Shown here: positions 8,563 to 17,634 of the stretch, in pieces
Numbering within the stretch: position 1 is the first letter of the stretch
Layout of the letters: each line of letters starts with the position of its first letter
Assembly (NCBI GenBank): GCA_964448115.1
Contig: CAYUVA010000005.1
Coordinates: forward strand, 52,465 to 116,464
DNA length: 64,000 nucleotides
Source of the DNA: CAYUVA01 sp964448115 [NCBI: uncultured bacterium]
GTDB taxonomy: Bacteria; CAYUVA01
Direction: 5' to 3'
The notes under the pieces: model-generated
What the model was told of the DNA's origin: nothing
The model's input: the letters and a program-made list of their open reading frames with translations, nothing else
Databases searched by the model: none
Program-made: the position numbers and the translations under genes

Positions 8563-11500
8563 ATGAGGAAGATCGCAAACATACAAGATTTCATCGGACT
8601 GCAAGCCCGGCTGCAAGAGAACATGCAAACCAAGACCCCAACTATTATAATCCCTGCCGGCACTTGCGCGCAGGCTAGCGGAGCCAATGGATTGATCCGG
8701 GTAACCAAAAAGGAGATCCTGAACCTTGAGCCTTTTGAGAGGCTGAACTTGCGCATTACCGGCTGCCATGGATACTGCCAGATGGAGCCAAGTGTCCTTA
8801 TCGAGCCTTGGGGGATCTTTTATCCTCAGGTGAGCCTGAAGGATATGGTGCGCATCATACACGCAACGCTGCGCGGGGATCTCCTTGAAGACTTGCTCTA
8901 TCACGACCCCATTTCGCAAGCTGTAATACCCAAGCAAAAGGATATCCCATTCTTCGCCAGGCAAACCAGAAACCTAATATCCCGCAATGAAGGCGTAGAT
9001 CCGATTAGGATATACAACTACATCGAGCGGGGAGGCTATCTGCCATTTGTAACCATGTTAAAAGATCGAGAGCCATCCTGGGTTATTGACCAGGTTAAGG
9101 CTTCCGGCTTGCGGGGGAGAGGAGGGGCTGGCTTCCCCACCGGCTTGAAGTGGGAGATGCTAGCCGAGCAACCTGATCATCGCGGTAAAGTGCTGGTCTG
9201 TAACGCTGACGAGGGAGATCCCGGAGCCTATATGGACAGGAGTCTCTTGGAGGGCAATCCACATAGCATAATCGAGGGGATGCTTATCGGTGGTTATGCT
9301 ACCGGCGCGGATCAAGGGTTTATATATGTTCGATCCGAATATCCATTGGCTATTAAACATCTTGTTATAGCATTAAGACAGGCAAGGGACCTGGGACTCC
9401 TTGGCCGGGATATATTGGGTTCAGGATTCAGCTTCGATATCCAACTGGTTCGCGGTGCTGGTGCATTTGTCTGCGGTGAGGAGACCGCGCTTATGCGATC
9501 CATCGAGGGGAAGATGGGAGAACCTAGACAAAGACCGCCATATCCGGTGGAAAAGGGAATCTTCGGCAAGCCAACCGCCATCAATAATGTGGAGACCTGG
9601 GCAAATATACCGATAATCCTCGAAAAGGGAGCAGGGAACTTCGCCAAGATAGGCACAAAGAATAACTCCGGCACCAAGATATTCAGCCTGGTCGGCAAGG
9701 TTAGAAACACCGGGCTGGTCGAGGTGCCCATGGGAACAAGCATAGCTGAGATCATCTACGGCATCGGCGGCGGTCCTTCTGGCAAGGCAAAGATCAAGGC
9801 GGTGCAGACCGGGGGACCCTCCGGCGGCTGCATCCCGACTGAACTATTCGATTTGCCCATAGACTATGACAGCCTCAGCAGGGCAGGCTCCATCATGGGA
9901 TCCGGCGGCATGATAGTAATGGACGAAAACACTTGCATGGTCGATGTTGCCAAGTACTTTATGAACTTCTTGCAGGATGAGTCCTGTGGAAAGTGCTTCA
10001 CCTGTCGCAAGGGGACGCAGCGGATGCATGAGATCCTGGAAGACATCTCCAAGGGAAACGGCACGATGGCCAAGCTAGAACTGCTTGAGCAGCTTGCAAT
10101 GGTGGTCAAGGATACCTCCATGTGCGGGTTGGGGCAGTCGGCACCCAATCCGGTGCTCAGCACATTGCGTTATTTCAGGCACGAATACGAGGAACATATA
10201 ACCAAGAAATATTGCACAGCCTTTGTATGCCGAGATCTGGTCGGCGCTCCCTGCCAGACCGCCTGCCCGCTTGGTACCGAGGCGTGGAGATATGTTGCTC
10301 ACATCGCAAAGGGTGAATATAAGGAGGCGTACCTGGCGATACGCGAGACCAATCCATTCCCTTCAGTCTGCGCCCGGGTCTGCAATCATCCATGTCAACA
10401 GCATTGCCGCCTCGGAGCCACCGGAGACGAGCCGGTAGCTATAAGAGCCTTGAAACGATTTATTACCGATCATATAGATCCAGCGATCTATAGATCGATT
10501 CCCAAGGATGGCAGCTCAAGGGATGGCAAGGTGGCGGTCATTGGGGCCGGTCCAGCCGGATTAACCGCAGCACATTATTTGTCCCTGCAGGGCTACAAGG
10601 TTACTGTCATCGAGGCTTTTGACAAGCCGGGCGGGATGTTGGTCTGCGGTATCCCTCGCTATCGATTGCCGGTCGAGATAATGGAGAAAGAGATCCAGTC
10701 GCTGCTAAACGATAATATCGAGCTTAGATTGAATACAGTTTTGGGAAGAGATCTTGGTTTGCAGGATCTATTCAGCCAAGGTTTCAAGGCAGTATTCCTA
10801 GCACTCGGTGCTCACCGCAGCAGGAAACTGAATATCGATGGTGAGGGCGCCGAAGGTGTCATACCTTCCATGGAGTACCTCAGGAACCTTAACCTCAAGG
10901 GCGAAAATCTCGCCTGGGGAAAGGTCGGAGTCATCGGCGGAGGCAATTCGGCGATCGATTCTGCGCGAGCTGCGCTTCGGCAAGGCGAGGTGGATAGTGT
11001 AACTATTTTCTACCGACGCACAAGAAATGAGATGCCCGCCTACGAGGAGGAGATCGAGGATGCCCTCGCCGAGGGGATCGAGCTGGTTACCCTGGTCAGT
11101 CCGATGAGAATAGTTACACAGCAGGGAAAACTCGCCGGCATCGAGTTTATCAAAAATACGCTCGGAGACTTCGATAGCAGTGGACGCAGAAGACCAGTAC
11201 CCGCTGAGGGCACAGAATATACGGTTAATCTTGATACGCTAATCGTCGCCATCGGCGAGCAGCCAGGAGTCATCGATATCTCTAATCTTGGAGTCAAGAC
11301 CTCCCGCGGGGGCACCATCCTGGTCGATAAGGAGACTCTTCAAACCGACATTCAAGGGATTTTTGCCGGGGGTGATGCGGTTACCGGTCCCAACACGGTG
11401 GTCGATGCGATCGCTGCTGGCAAGAAGGCTGCTTTGATGATCGACCGCTACCTAAGCGGAGAGGAGCTTGTCCAACCTGCTGAATTGAGCCGTCCCAGCC

Positions 11501-11727
11501 GCCTGGTTGAGCCGCTCGATCTTAGCGAGGACGAAAGGGCTGCCATCAGGGAACGAAGACCTGCCCGACTGGAGGCTAGCAAGCGGATAAACAGCTTCGA
11601 TGAGGTGGAGCTTTGCTTTGGCGAGGAGGATGCGGTCGCCGAGGCTCGTCGCTGCCTGAGATGCGACCTGGAATTCACCTTAAAATCAGGGCATGAGACC
11701 CTTGAATTAAAGGGAGAAAAAATATGA
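8563..11727 (+). CDS. NuoF-like NADH/FMN Fe-S subunit fused to GltD-type FAD oxidoreductase
   Basis: 1054 residues with three parts. (1) Residues about 1-120 are a thioredoxin-fold ferredoxin-like segment, with TGCHGYC. (2) About 150-560 are a NuoF/HydB flavoprotein: GRGGAGFPTG (about 184), NADEGDPGAYMDRS, CGEETALMRSIEG, and the N3 [4Fe-4S] ligands CGKCFTCRKG (about 474) plus CGLGQ (about 519). (3) About 563-1040 are the beta-subunit of NADPH glutamate synthase: Cys-rich CPLGTEAW...CARVCNHPCQQHC, dinucleotide sites VIGAGPAGLTAA (about 660) and VIGGGNSAIDSA (about 789), and AGGDAVTGPNT (about 934). Two nucleotide-binding flavin sites on one chain suggest electron transfer between NAD(H) and NADP(H) or ferredoxin (inference). 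It overlaps the next gene by ATGA. Confidence 0.9.
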   Translation: MRKIANIQDFIGLQARLQENMQTKTPTIIIPAGTCAQASGANGLIRVTKKEILNLEPFERLNLRITGCHGYCQMEPSVLIEPWGIFYPQVSLKDMVRIIHATLRGDLLEDLLYHDPISQAVIPKQKDIPFFARQTRNLISRNEGVDPIRIYNYIERGGYLPFVTMLKDREPSWVIDQVKASGLRGRGGAGFPTGLKWEMLAEQPDHRGKVLVCNADEGDPGAYMDRSLLEGNPHSIIEGMLIGGYATGADQGFIYVRSEYPLAIKHLVIALRQARDLGLLGRDILGSGFSFDIQLVRGAGAFVCGEETALMRSIEGKMGEPRQRPPYPVEKGIFGKPTAINNVETWANIPIILEKGAGNFAKIGTKNNSGTKIFSLVGKVRNTGLVEVPMGTSIAEIIYGIGGGPSGKAKIKAVQTGGPSGGCIPTELFDLPIDYDSLSRAGSIMGSGGMIVMDENTCMVDVAKYFMNFLQDESCGKCFTCRKGTQRMHEILEDISKGNGTMAKLELLEQLAMVVKDTSMCGLGQSAPNPVLSTLRYFRHEYEEHITKKYCTAFVCRDLVGAPCQTACPLGTEAWRYVAHIAKGEYKEAYLAIRETNPFPSVCARVCNHPCQQHCRLGATGDEPVAIRALKRFITDHIDPAIYRSIPKDGSSRDGKVAVIGAGPAGLTAAHYLSLQGYKVTVIEAFDKPGGMLVCGIPRYRLPVEIMEKEIQSLLNDNIELRLNTVLGRDLGLQDLFSQGFKAVFLALGAHRSRKLNIDGEGAEGVIPSMEYLRNLNLKGENLAWGKVGVIGGGNSAIDSARAALRQGEVDSVTIFYRRTRNEMPAYEEEIEDALAEGIELVTLVSPMRIVTQQGKLAGIEFIKNTLGDFDSSGRRRPVPAEGTEYTVNLDTLIVAIGEQPGVIDISNLGVKTSRGGTILVDKETLQTDIQGIFAGGDAVTGPNTVVDAIAAGKKAALMIDRYLSGEELVQPAELSRPSRLVEPLDLSEDERAAIRERRPARLEASKRINSFDEVELCFGEEDAVAEARRCLRCDLEFTLKSGHETLELKGEKI

Positions 11728-12401
11728 TAAATCTGACCATAAATGGGATTCCGCTTAGCGTTGAGAAGGGAACCACACTGTTAGAGGCGGCGAGGTTTTT
11801 GGGCTTCCCGATACCGACCCTGTGCCATCTCGATGGACTGACACCCTATGGTGCCTGCCGGCTCTGCGTGGTCGAGATCGGGCAAGAGCCGAATAGTAAG
11901 CTTGTTTCATCCTGCACCTATCCGGTCCAGGAGGGTTTGATTGTGCGCACCACATCCAAGCGTGTCATGCGCGCAAGAAAGATGATCCTGGAGCTACTTT
12001 TAGCTTCATGCCCCCAGTCCAAGACCATCCAAGACCTAGCGGCAAAGTTCGAGGTGCGCCAGCAACGCTTCAGGCAGGAATACGAGGACTGCATACTCTG
12101 TGGACTATGCATAAGGATGTGCAAGGAACAGATGGTATCCGGAGCAATCGGCTTTCGTGGACGGGGTATAACCCGCAGCATCGGCACTCCATTCGATAAG
12201 GTCTCAGATATATGCCGTCAGTGCGGTGGGTGTATCTATGTCTGCCCGGCATGTTCCTTGCGCTGCACCTACACTGTGCCAGAAAAGGCTATCTGCGGAG
12301 GTTGCGCTAATATCTCACCACCTTGCCTGGATAAGGAGGAGTTCGATGACATGATGTGCTACATGGATCCCTGTGTAGCCTGCGAAATAAAGAAGGAATA
12401 A
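11724..12401 (+). CDS. NuoG/HydA-N-terminus-like iron-sulfur protein
   Basis: 225 residues. The N-terminal 80 residues are a plant-type [2Fe-2S] ferredoxin domain with ligands in TLCHLDG, YGACRLC and SSCTYP. A middle segment contains CILCGLCIRMC and then CRQCGGCIYVCPACSLRC, matching tandem [4Fe-4S] sites. This is the electron-wire portion of NuoG or of Fe-hydrogenase/formate dehydrogenase large subunits, without any molybdopterin or H-cluster domain. The start overlaps the preceding stop by 4 bases. The last 40 residues carry further cysteines (CGGC, CLDK, CVAC) of unclear role. It likely bridges the NuoF-like flavin and the downstream FMN protein. Confidence 0.87.
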   Translation: MINLTINGIPLSVEKGTTLLEAARFLGFPIPTLCHLDGLTPYGACRLCVVEIGQEPNSKLVSSCTYPVQEGLIVRTTSKRVMRARKMILELLLASCPQSKTIQDLAAKFEVRQQRFRQEYEDCILCGLCIRMCKEQMVSGAIGFRGRGITRSIGTPFDKVSDICRQCGGCIYVCPACSLRCTYTVPEKAICGGCANISPPCLDKEEFDDMMCYMDPCVACEIKKE

Positions 12402-12430
12402 AACTACTACATTTTGATAAGGAGGAATAG

Positions 12431-14017
12431 ATGTACACATATTCGAGGGTAAACAGCTCAGCAGCGACCCTGACCAAGAACCGAACCGAGGACTCGATAA
12501 CACCCATCTCTGGAATGTGCGTTACCTGCGTTGATGGGTGCATCGGCATGTGCGAGATCGGCAAATCCGCTTACCGGGGGCACGAGGTCATCTATCCACA
12601 GCCCTTCGGGGTAATAACAACCGCTGCCGAGAAGGTTTATCCGGTCGATTACTCGCACTTCAATATCATGGGTGGAGTGGTTGGAGCCAAAGGAATAGAA
12701 CCGGACAGCGACAAAGCCATATTCCCAGCCGTTAACCTGGAGGTTCGATTCGGGCATGATAAGGGGATCAAGTTTAGGTATCCCTGGATAATTCCCGGCA
12801 TCGGTTCCACTGATGTGGCAAAGAACAACTGGGATGGGCTGGCAATAGGCTCGGCACTTGCCGGCACTGGCTTGACCATCGGTGAGAATGTGGTCGGCAT
12901 GGATGCCAAGACAGTGCTCAAGGATGGTAAAGCTATCGATACAGATGATCTGAAACGCAGGGTTAGGCTGTACCAAGAGTACCAGCGAGACGGGTACGGC
13001 GCTATTATCGTGCAGAGCAATGTCGAGGATACGCGACTGGGAGTGCATGAATATGCCATTGATAAGCTCGGTGTTGAGATCGTGGAGATGAAGTGGGGAC
13101 AGGGTGCTAAGAATATCGGTGGCGAGGTGAAGATTCGCGACCTCAAGAAAGCTCAGCTTCTATATGAGCGAGGTTACATCGTGCTGCCCAATCCGACCGA
13201 CCCTGCAGTTATCAAAGCCTTCAACAGAGGCGTCTTCAAGGAGTTCGAGCGCCATAGCCGCATCGGCATGGTCTCCGAGGAATCTTTTGCCAAGCGCATC
13301 GAGGAGCTTCGTGCAGCCGGAGCCAGGTATATCTTTCTCAAGACCGGGGCATACCGTCCTTTGGATCTAGCCCGCGCTCTAGCCTATTCCTCCAAGTACA
13401 AGATCGACCTGTTGACCGTTGATGGAGCCGGCGGAGGCACCGGCATGAGCCCCTGGCGGATGATGAACGAGTGGGGAGTGCCCACCGTGGAGCTGCATTC
13501 CTTGCTCTACAAGTACGCCAGGAGGCTATCCGATAAGGGCAAGTATGTTCCTGCCCTAGCGGTTGCCGGCGGCTTCACCTTTGAGGATCAGATCTTCAAG
13601 GGGCTGGCGCTGGGAGCTCCTTTCGTTAAGCTGGTTGGCATGGCTCGCTCGCCTATTGCTGCTGCTATGGTAGGAAAGACAATCGGCAATGCGATAAAGT
13701 CGGGGCAAATACCGGTCTATGTGGAGCGCTTTGGATCTACCATTGACGAGATCTTCGTTACCTCAGCCGAGCTGCGCCGGGAAGTGGGGGACGAACAGTT
13801 CGAGAAGCTACCCCCTGGCGCAATCGGTCTATATACCTACTATCATCGGCTAGCGCAGGGATTGCGTCAGTTGATGTGTGGGGCGCGCAAGTTCACCATC
13901 GATGATATTGAGCGCGATGACCTGGCTGCACTTACCAGGCAGGCAGCGGACATTAGCGGAATCAAATACATTATGGAGGTCGATAAGGACGAGGCGGAGA
14001 AAATGCTCGACTACTAG
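12431..14017 (+). CDS. FMN-binding glutamate-synthase-like protein
   Basis: 528 residues of the COG0069 glutamate synthase FMN/central-domain family: DGAGGGTGMSPWRMM, LAVAGGFTFEDQIFKG, GAPFVKLVGMAR. In classical enzymes this domain converts 2-oxoglutarate and ammonia to glutamate. The class-II glutaminase domain is absent and is not encoded nearby. The [3Fe-4S] cysteine run typical of GltB is not visible. Instead the N-terminus has CVTCVDGCIGMC (CX2CX3CX3C, about residues 28-39), which could bind a cluster. An AAGGAGG site lies 5 bases before the ATG. Coupling to the NuoF-GltD fusion suggests a pyridine-nucleotide-driven amino-group transfer system, but the substrate is unproven. Confidence 0.85.
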   Translation: MYTYSRVNSSAATLTKNRTEDSITPISGMCVTCVDGCIGMCEIGKSAYRGHEVIYPQPFGVITTAAEKVYPVDYSHFNIMGGVVGAKGIEPDSDKAIFPAVNLEVRFGHDKGIKFRYPWIIPGIGSTDVAKNNWDGLAIGSALAGTGLTIGENVVGMDAKTVLKDGKAIDTDDLKRRVRLYQEYQRDGYGAIIVQSNVEDTRLGVHEYAIDKLGVEIVEMKWGQGAKNIGGEVKIRDLKKAQLLYERGYIVLPNPTDPAVIKAFNRGVFKEFERHSRIGMVSEESFAKRIEELRAAGARYIFLKTGAYRPLDLARALAYSSKYKIDLLTVDGAGGGTGMSPWRMMNEWGVPTVELHSLLYKYARRLSDKGKYVPALAVAGGFTFEDQIFKGLALGAPFVKLVGMARSPIAAAMVGKTIGNAIKSGQIPVYVERFGSTIDEIFVTSAELRREVGDEQFEKLPPGAIGLYTYYHRLAQGLRQLMCGARKFTIDDIERDDLAALTRQAADISGIKYIMEVDKDEAEKMLDY

Positions 14018-14050
14018 TAGAACCAGATTAAAAAAAATAACAAAAGTGAA

Positions 14051-14079
14051 TTGACAAAGTCTATTTTTCTACTTATAGT
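14051..14079 (+). promoter_or_regulatory. sigma-70-type promoter of rpsT
   Basis: TTGACA (14051-14056), 17 bases, TATAGT (14074-14079): a perfect -35 and a 5-of-6 -10. It lies 65 bases before the rpsT ATG and just after the stop of the FMN protein. No clear terminator separates the two. Confidence 0.75.
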
Positions 14080-14144
14080 CATTCTTTGCTCATTGAGCAG
14101 TTAATAAATGTATGAAAATTACTAAGATAAACGGAGACCGATAG

Positions 14145-14465
14145 ATGCCCGAAGAAAAGAAGGAAAGAAAAAAGAAAAGAAAGCTCACCTCAGCTCAGAA
14201 AAGAGCTAAACAAAACGAGAAAAGAAGGCTGAGGAACAAGTCATACCGCACCAGGATAAAAAATGTCTGCAAGAGCGTGGAGATGGCTGTAGCGGAAAAT
14301 AACGCGCCGAAAGCCAAGGATGCCGTGCTGGAAGCCATCAAGGTTCTCGATAGATGCGCAGGCAAGAAGATCATCCACAAGAATAAGGCTGCAAGGAAGA
14401 AATCGAGGCTCCTAAAGAAGGTAAAAGCGCTAGAAGCTTTTAATCAGACCGAAACGCGTGCTTAA
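14145..14465 (+). CDS. rpsT: 30S ribosomal protein S20
   Basis: 106 residues, very basic. The core matches S20: SAQKRAKQNEKRRLRN, SYRTRIKNVCKSV and KKIIHKNKAARKKSRL. S20 binds 16S rRNA and joins early in 30S assembly. The N-terminus carries a lysine-rich extension (EEKKERKKKRK) before the usual start of homology, making it somewhat longer than the common 85-90 residues. Transcribed alone from the promoter at 14051-14079, it ends exactly where the convergent purN stop codon begins, with no spacer for a terminator. Confidence 0.96.
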   Translation: MPEEKKERKKKRKLTSAQKRAKQNEKRRLRNKSYRTRIKNVCKSVEMAVAENNAPKAKDAVLEAIKVLDRCAGKKIIHKNKAARKKSRLLKKVKALEAFNQTETRA

Positions 14466-15089
14466 TCAGTCCTTGATCAGGCGGACTCGCCTTCCCTGGA
14501 TATCAAGTTTACCTAAGCGAATAAGCCTTACCGCCTCAGGGTATATCCTGTGTTCCTGCTCCAAGATCCTCTGCGAAAGGGTCTCCTCGGTGTCATCATC
14601 CATGACCGGAACCACAGCTTGTAATATGATCGGTCCTGTATCTACCCCTTCATCCACGAAGTGAACCGTAGCGCCACTGTACTTGACGCCGTACTCTAAA
14701 GCCTGCTTTTGTCCGTGCAAACCAGGGAATGAGGGCAGCAGGGCGGGATGAATATTGATGCAGCGATCCTTGAAATGGCTGACGAACAGGGGGGACATGA
14801 TGCGCATGAAGCCTGCCAGACAAACCAGATTAACCCCTGCATTGTCGAGTTCCTTGATCAACGCCCGGTCGTAGGATTCCTTGTCAGGATAATCCTTTGC
14901 CTTGATAACCCTTGTTTCAATGCCGTGCTCTTTAGCTTTTTTCAGCCCCAATGCATCTGGTTTATTGGAGATAACCAGGCTTACTTTGGCATTGGGGATA
15001 TAGCCGTCCTCGACCGCCTCTATGATGGAGAGCATATTGCTGCCTCTGCCTGAGATCAGGATGCCGATCTTGAAAGTATCATCAGACAT
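14466..15089 (-). CDS. purN: Phosphoribosylglycinamide formyltransferase
   Basis: 207 residues from the ATG at 15089. This start is chosen over one 24 bases upstream because GGAAGG lies 6 bases before it and the family N-terminus (FKIGILISGRGSNM) follows. Motifs include GFMRIMSPLFV, NIHPALLPSFPG with the catalytic Asn and His, and HFVDEGVDTGPI with the catalytic Asp. It transfers a formyl group from 10-formyl-tetrahydrofolate to GAR, step 3 of purine synthesis. It overlaps purM by 8 bases, so the two are translationally coupled. Confidence 0.96.
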   Translation of the reverse strand: MSDDTFKIGILISGRGSNMLSIIEAVEDGYIPNAKVSLVISNKPDALGLKKAKEHGIETRVIKAKDYPDKESYDRALIKELDNAGVNLVCLAGFMRIMSPLFVSHFKDRCINIHPALLPSFPGLHGQKQALEYGVKYSGATVHFVDEGVDTGPIILQAVVPVMDDDTEETLSQRILEQEHRIYPEAVRLIRLGKLDIQGRRVRLIKD

Positions 15090-16119
15090 AGTAAACCTTC
15101 CTTTTACCTTCAATGATCTTACCGATAACCATCGGCTCGATGTCGCCTTTTGATTTAAGAATATTTATCGCCCCCTCCACGCTTGCCTCAGCTAGCACTA
15201 TTATCATCCCGATCCCCATATTGAATACGGAATACATCTCGCTTTGGCTGATATTTCCCTCTGTTTGCAGTATCTGAAATATGGGAGGAACCGGCCATGA
15301 ATTGGCTTCGATGCGGGCAGCGGTCTCCATGGGCAGGATTCTGGGTAGATTTCCAGTGATGCCACCGCCGGTTATATGAGCTATTCCTTTGAGCCGGATC
15401 TTACTTGACAGCAGTAGTTGGATATGTTTTTGGTATATCCTGGTCGGTTTGAGCAGCTCCTCCCCAAGGGTGCATCCAAGCTCCTGAATCTGGTGATCAA
15501 GGCTATAATTCTTATCCTTGAGCAACACCTTTCGCACCAGGCTGAAACCGTTTGAGTGAAGCCCATTGGAGGGGAGCCCAAGCGTAATGTCTCCGGCAGC
15601 GATATACCTTCCATCTATTATGTTATTTTTTTCAACCATGCCGACGATGAATCCAGCCAGGTCATATTCACCATCGGCATAGAAGTCGGGCATCTCTGCT
15701 GTCTCTCCGCCTATCAGGGCACACCCTGCTTGTCTGCATCCCTCGGCGATGCCGGTGATCACCTCCGAGGCAGTCTTTTCATTCAGCCTTCCGGTTGCGA
15801 GGTAATCAAGGAAGAACAGCGGCGTAGCTCCGCAGGTTAATATATCATTGGCGCACATTGCCACCAGGTCTATCCCTACCGTGTCATGCTTGTTCATTAG
15901 AAATGCGATCTTGAGCTTGGTGCCAACGCCGTCTGTTGAGGAGACCAGAACCGGGTCCGTAAGCTCAAGGTTCTTAAGCTGATATGCAGCAGAGAATCCG
16001 CCGATGCCTCCAATAACACCTGAATCATAAGTTGCAGCAGCGGCGCGCTTTATTACATGGACCAGGCGGTCTCCAGCCTGGATATCGACCCCTGCTTTCT
16101 TATATTCATCCATATCCAT
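15082..16119 (-). CDS. purM: Phosphoribosylformylglycinamidine cyclo-ligase (AIR synthetase)
   Basis: 345 residues. The family is clear from YDSGVIGGIGGF, SSTDGVGTKLKIA, DLVAMCANDIL, GGETAEMPDFY, LPSNGLHSNGFSL and HITGGGITGNL. It closes the imidazole ring of AIR with ATP, step 5 of purine synthesis. ATGs at 16119 and 16113, or a GTG at 16122, could all start it; none has a strong ribosome site, so the exact start is uncertain. It lies 22 bases after the htrA stop and overlaps purN at its 3' end. Confidence 0.96.
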   Translation of the reverse strand: MDMDEYKKAGVDIQAGDRLVHVIKRAAAATYDSGVIGGIGGFSAAYQLKNLELTDPVLVSSTDGVGTKLKIAFLMNKHDTVGIDLVAMCANDILTCGATPLFFLDYLATGRLNEKTASEVITGIAEGCRQAGCALIGGETAEMPDFYADGEYDLAGFIVGMVEKNNIIDGRYIAAGDITLGLPSNGLHSNGFSLVRKVLLKDKNYSLDHQIQELGCTLGEELLKPTRIYQKHIQLLLSSKIRLKGIAHITGGGITGNLPRILPMETAARIEANSWPVPPIFQILQTEGNISQSEMYSVFNMGIGMIIVLAEASVEGAINILKSKGDIEPMVIGKIIEGKRKVYYV

Positions 16120-16140
16120 CACCGGTTATGAATAGCTTTT

Positions 16141-17523
16141 TTATGCCTTAATATAGTAAAGCCTATCACCTCTTTGAATAATCATCAATACATCAGCCAG
16201 GTCGCCGACCTTGACTATCGCCTTTCTGAAGTCTTCCATATTCTTTATCGGGGTTTCGTTTATCTGGTGTATTATATCACCGGGGGCAAGTCCGACTTGC
16301 GCTGCCTTGCTTCCGGGTTTCACATCCACAATTACCACCCCGATCTTGGAATAGAGGCGATAGATTGCTCTAGTCCGGCGAGTATTTTCTGCGACTTTGA
16401 CTCCCAGCCAAGAGAATGCGACCTGTTCTGCTTTCTGCATGGGAAGTTCCTCGCCCTTGATGGTAAGTATCTTATACTCGCCACCACGAAAGACCTTGAT
16501 TTTGACCTGCTCGCCAACGATAAAATCATGGGTGATGAGGTAGAAGTCCTCTGCTGAAAGTAATCTGTTGCCATCTATCTCCAAGATGATATCCCCATTT
16601 TGTATGCCCGCCTTTGCAGCAGGGCTATCCTTGACCACTAGCGAGACCATAACTCCCCATCGTTCCTTGAGGTTGAAGTAATCGATGAGTTGCGGGGTCA
16701 GGTCCTGCACATATATCCCGACCCAGGCGGTATGCACCTCGCCATAGTTCAGTAAGCTGTTGACCACTCGTTTGGCTTTATTTATTGGGATTGCAAAGCC
16801 GATACCCTCTGCTTTTCCCATGATCGCCGTGTTGATGCCGATAAGGCTGCCTTGAATATTCAATAGGGGTCCGCCACTGTTGCCTGGATTGATCGAGGCA
16901 TCGGTCTGTATGAAATCGCGGTATATCTTATCCTCATCCATCCGAATGGAGCGATTTACAGCGCTAATAATCCCAGTAGTTACCGTGTGCGACAGCCCGA
17001 AGGGATTGCCGATCGCAATCACCGTCTCTCCGATCATTATATCAGAGCTGTCGCCCATCTTGACCCACTTCAGGTCCTTATCCGGGTCTCTGATCTTAAG
17101 CACCGCTATATCAAAGCGAGCCGAGGAGCCAAGGAGATCCGCATTAAAAAAACGGTTATCTGCTGTTGTGATAATTATTTCAGATGCTGCCTTCAATATA
17201 TTATGCTCATTGGTCAGTACATATCCCTTGTCGTTGATGAGAACCCCGCTGCCCAAACTCTGTTGCTTGTAGTCCTGATAGGGGAACAGGTTGAAGAAAT
17301 CGAAGAAGAACTCATCGCTGAAGTGATGAAATGGCGAGCGCCTTTGCACGATCTTCTCGGTACTGACATTGACAACTGCCGGGGCGGCCATCCGAACTAC
17401 TTGCACAATAGGTGTATTGCGATCAGCCTTGACCAGAGGCTGGCTAAATGTTGGTGTTGTACATAGGCTTAGAACTACCGCAATCCCAAGAAAAGCGAAC
17501 CATCTATTGCTTTTTAATAACAT
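16141..17523 (-). CDS. HtrA/DegQ-type periplasmic serine protease with two PDZ domains
   Basis: 460 residues. A signal peptide (charged start, hydrophobic residues 8-24) directs it to the periplasm. The trypsin-like domain holds the triad His107 (TNEHN), Asp138 (ARFDIAVL) and Ser216 (NPGNSGGPL). Two PDZ domains follow: about 265-355 (GVMVSLVVKDSPAAKAGIQNGD) and about 365-460 (VVDVKPGSKAAQVGLAPGD). Such proteins degrade or refold damaged envelope proteins. The start is supported by GGGAG 6 bases upstream. It precedes purM by 22 bases, an unusual pairing that may be one transcript. Confidence 0.93.
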   Translation of the reverse strand: MLLKSNRWFAFLGIAVVLSLCTTPTFSQPLVKADRNTPIVQVVRMAAPAVVNVSTEKIVQRRSPFHHFSDEFFFDFFNLFPYQDYKQQSLGSGVLINDKGYVLTNEHNILKAASEIIITTADNRFFNADLLGSSARFDIAVLKIRDPDKDLKWVKMGDSSDIMIGETVIAIGNPFGLSHTVTTGIISAVNRSIRMDEDKIYRDFIQTDASINPGNSGGPLLNIQGSLIGINTAIMGKAEGIGFAIPINKAKRVVNSLLNYGEVHTAWVGIYVQDLTPQLIDYFNLKERWGVMVSLVVKDSPAAKAGIQNGDIILEIDGNRLLSAEDFYLITHDFIVGEQVKIKVFRGGEYKILTIKGEELPMQKAEQVAFSWLGVKVAENTRRTRAIYRLYSKIGVVIVDVKPGSKAAQVGLAPGDIIHQINETPIKNMEDFRKAIVKVGDLADVLMIIQRGDRLYYIKA

Positions 17524-17634
17524 TTGTATCTCCCTTGTGGAAATTTATTCAACAGGTATTGTAACATAATTCCTCATCTGATGTTCCGTAGCCTGGTGGA
17601 AGGCTCGGCTTCTTGGGTATATAATAAGAGAACC

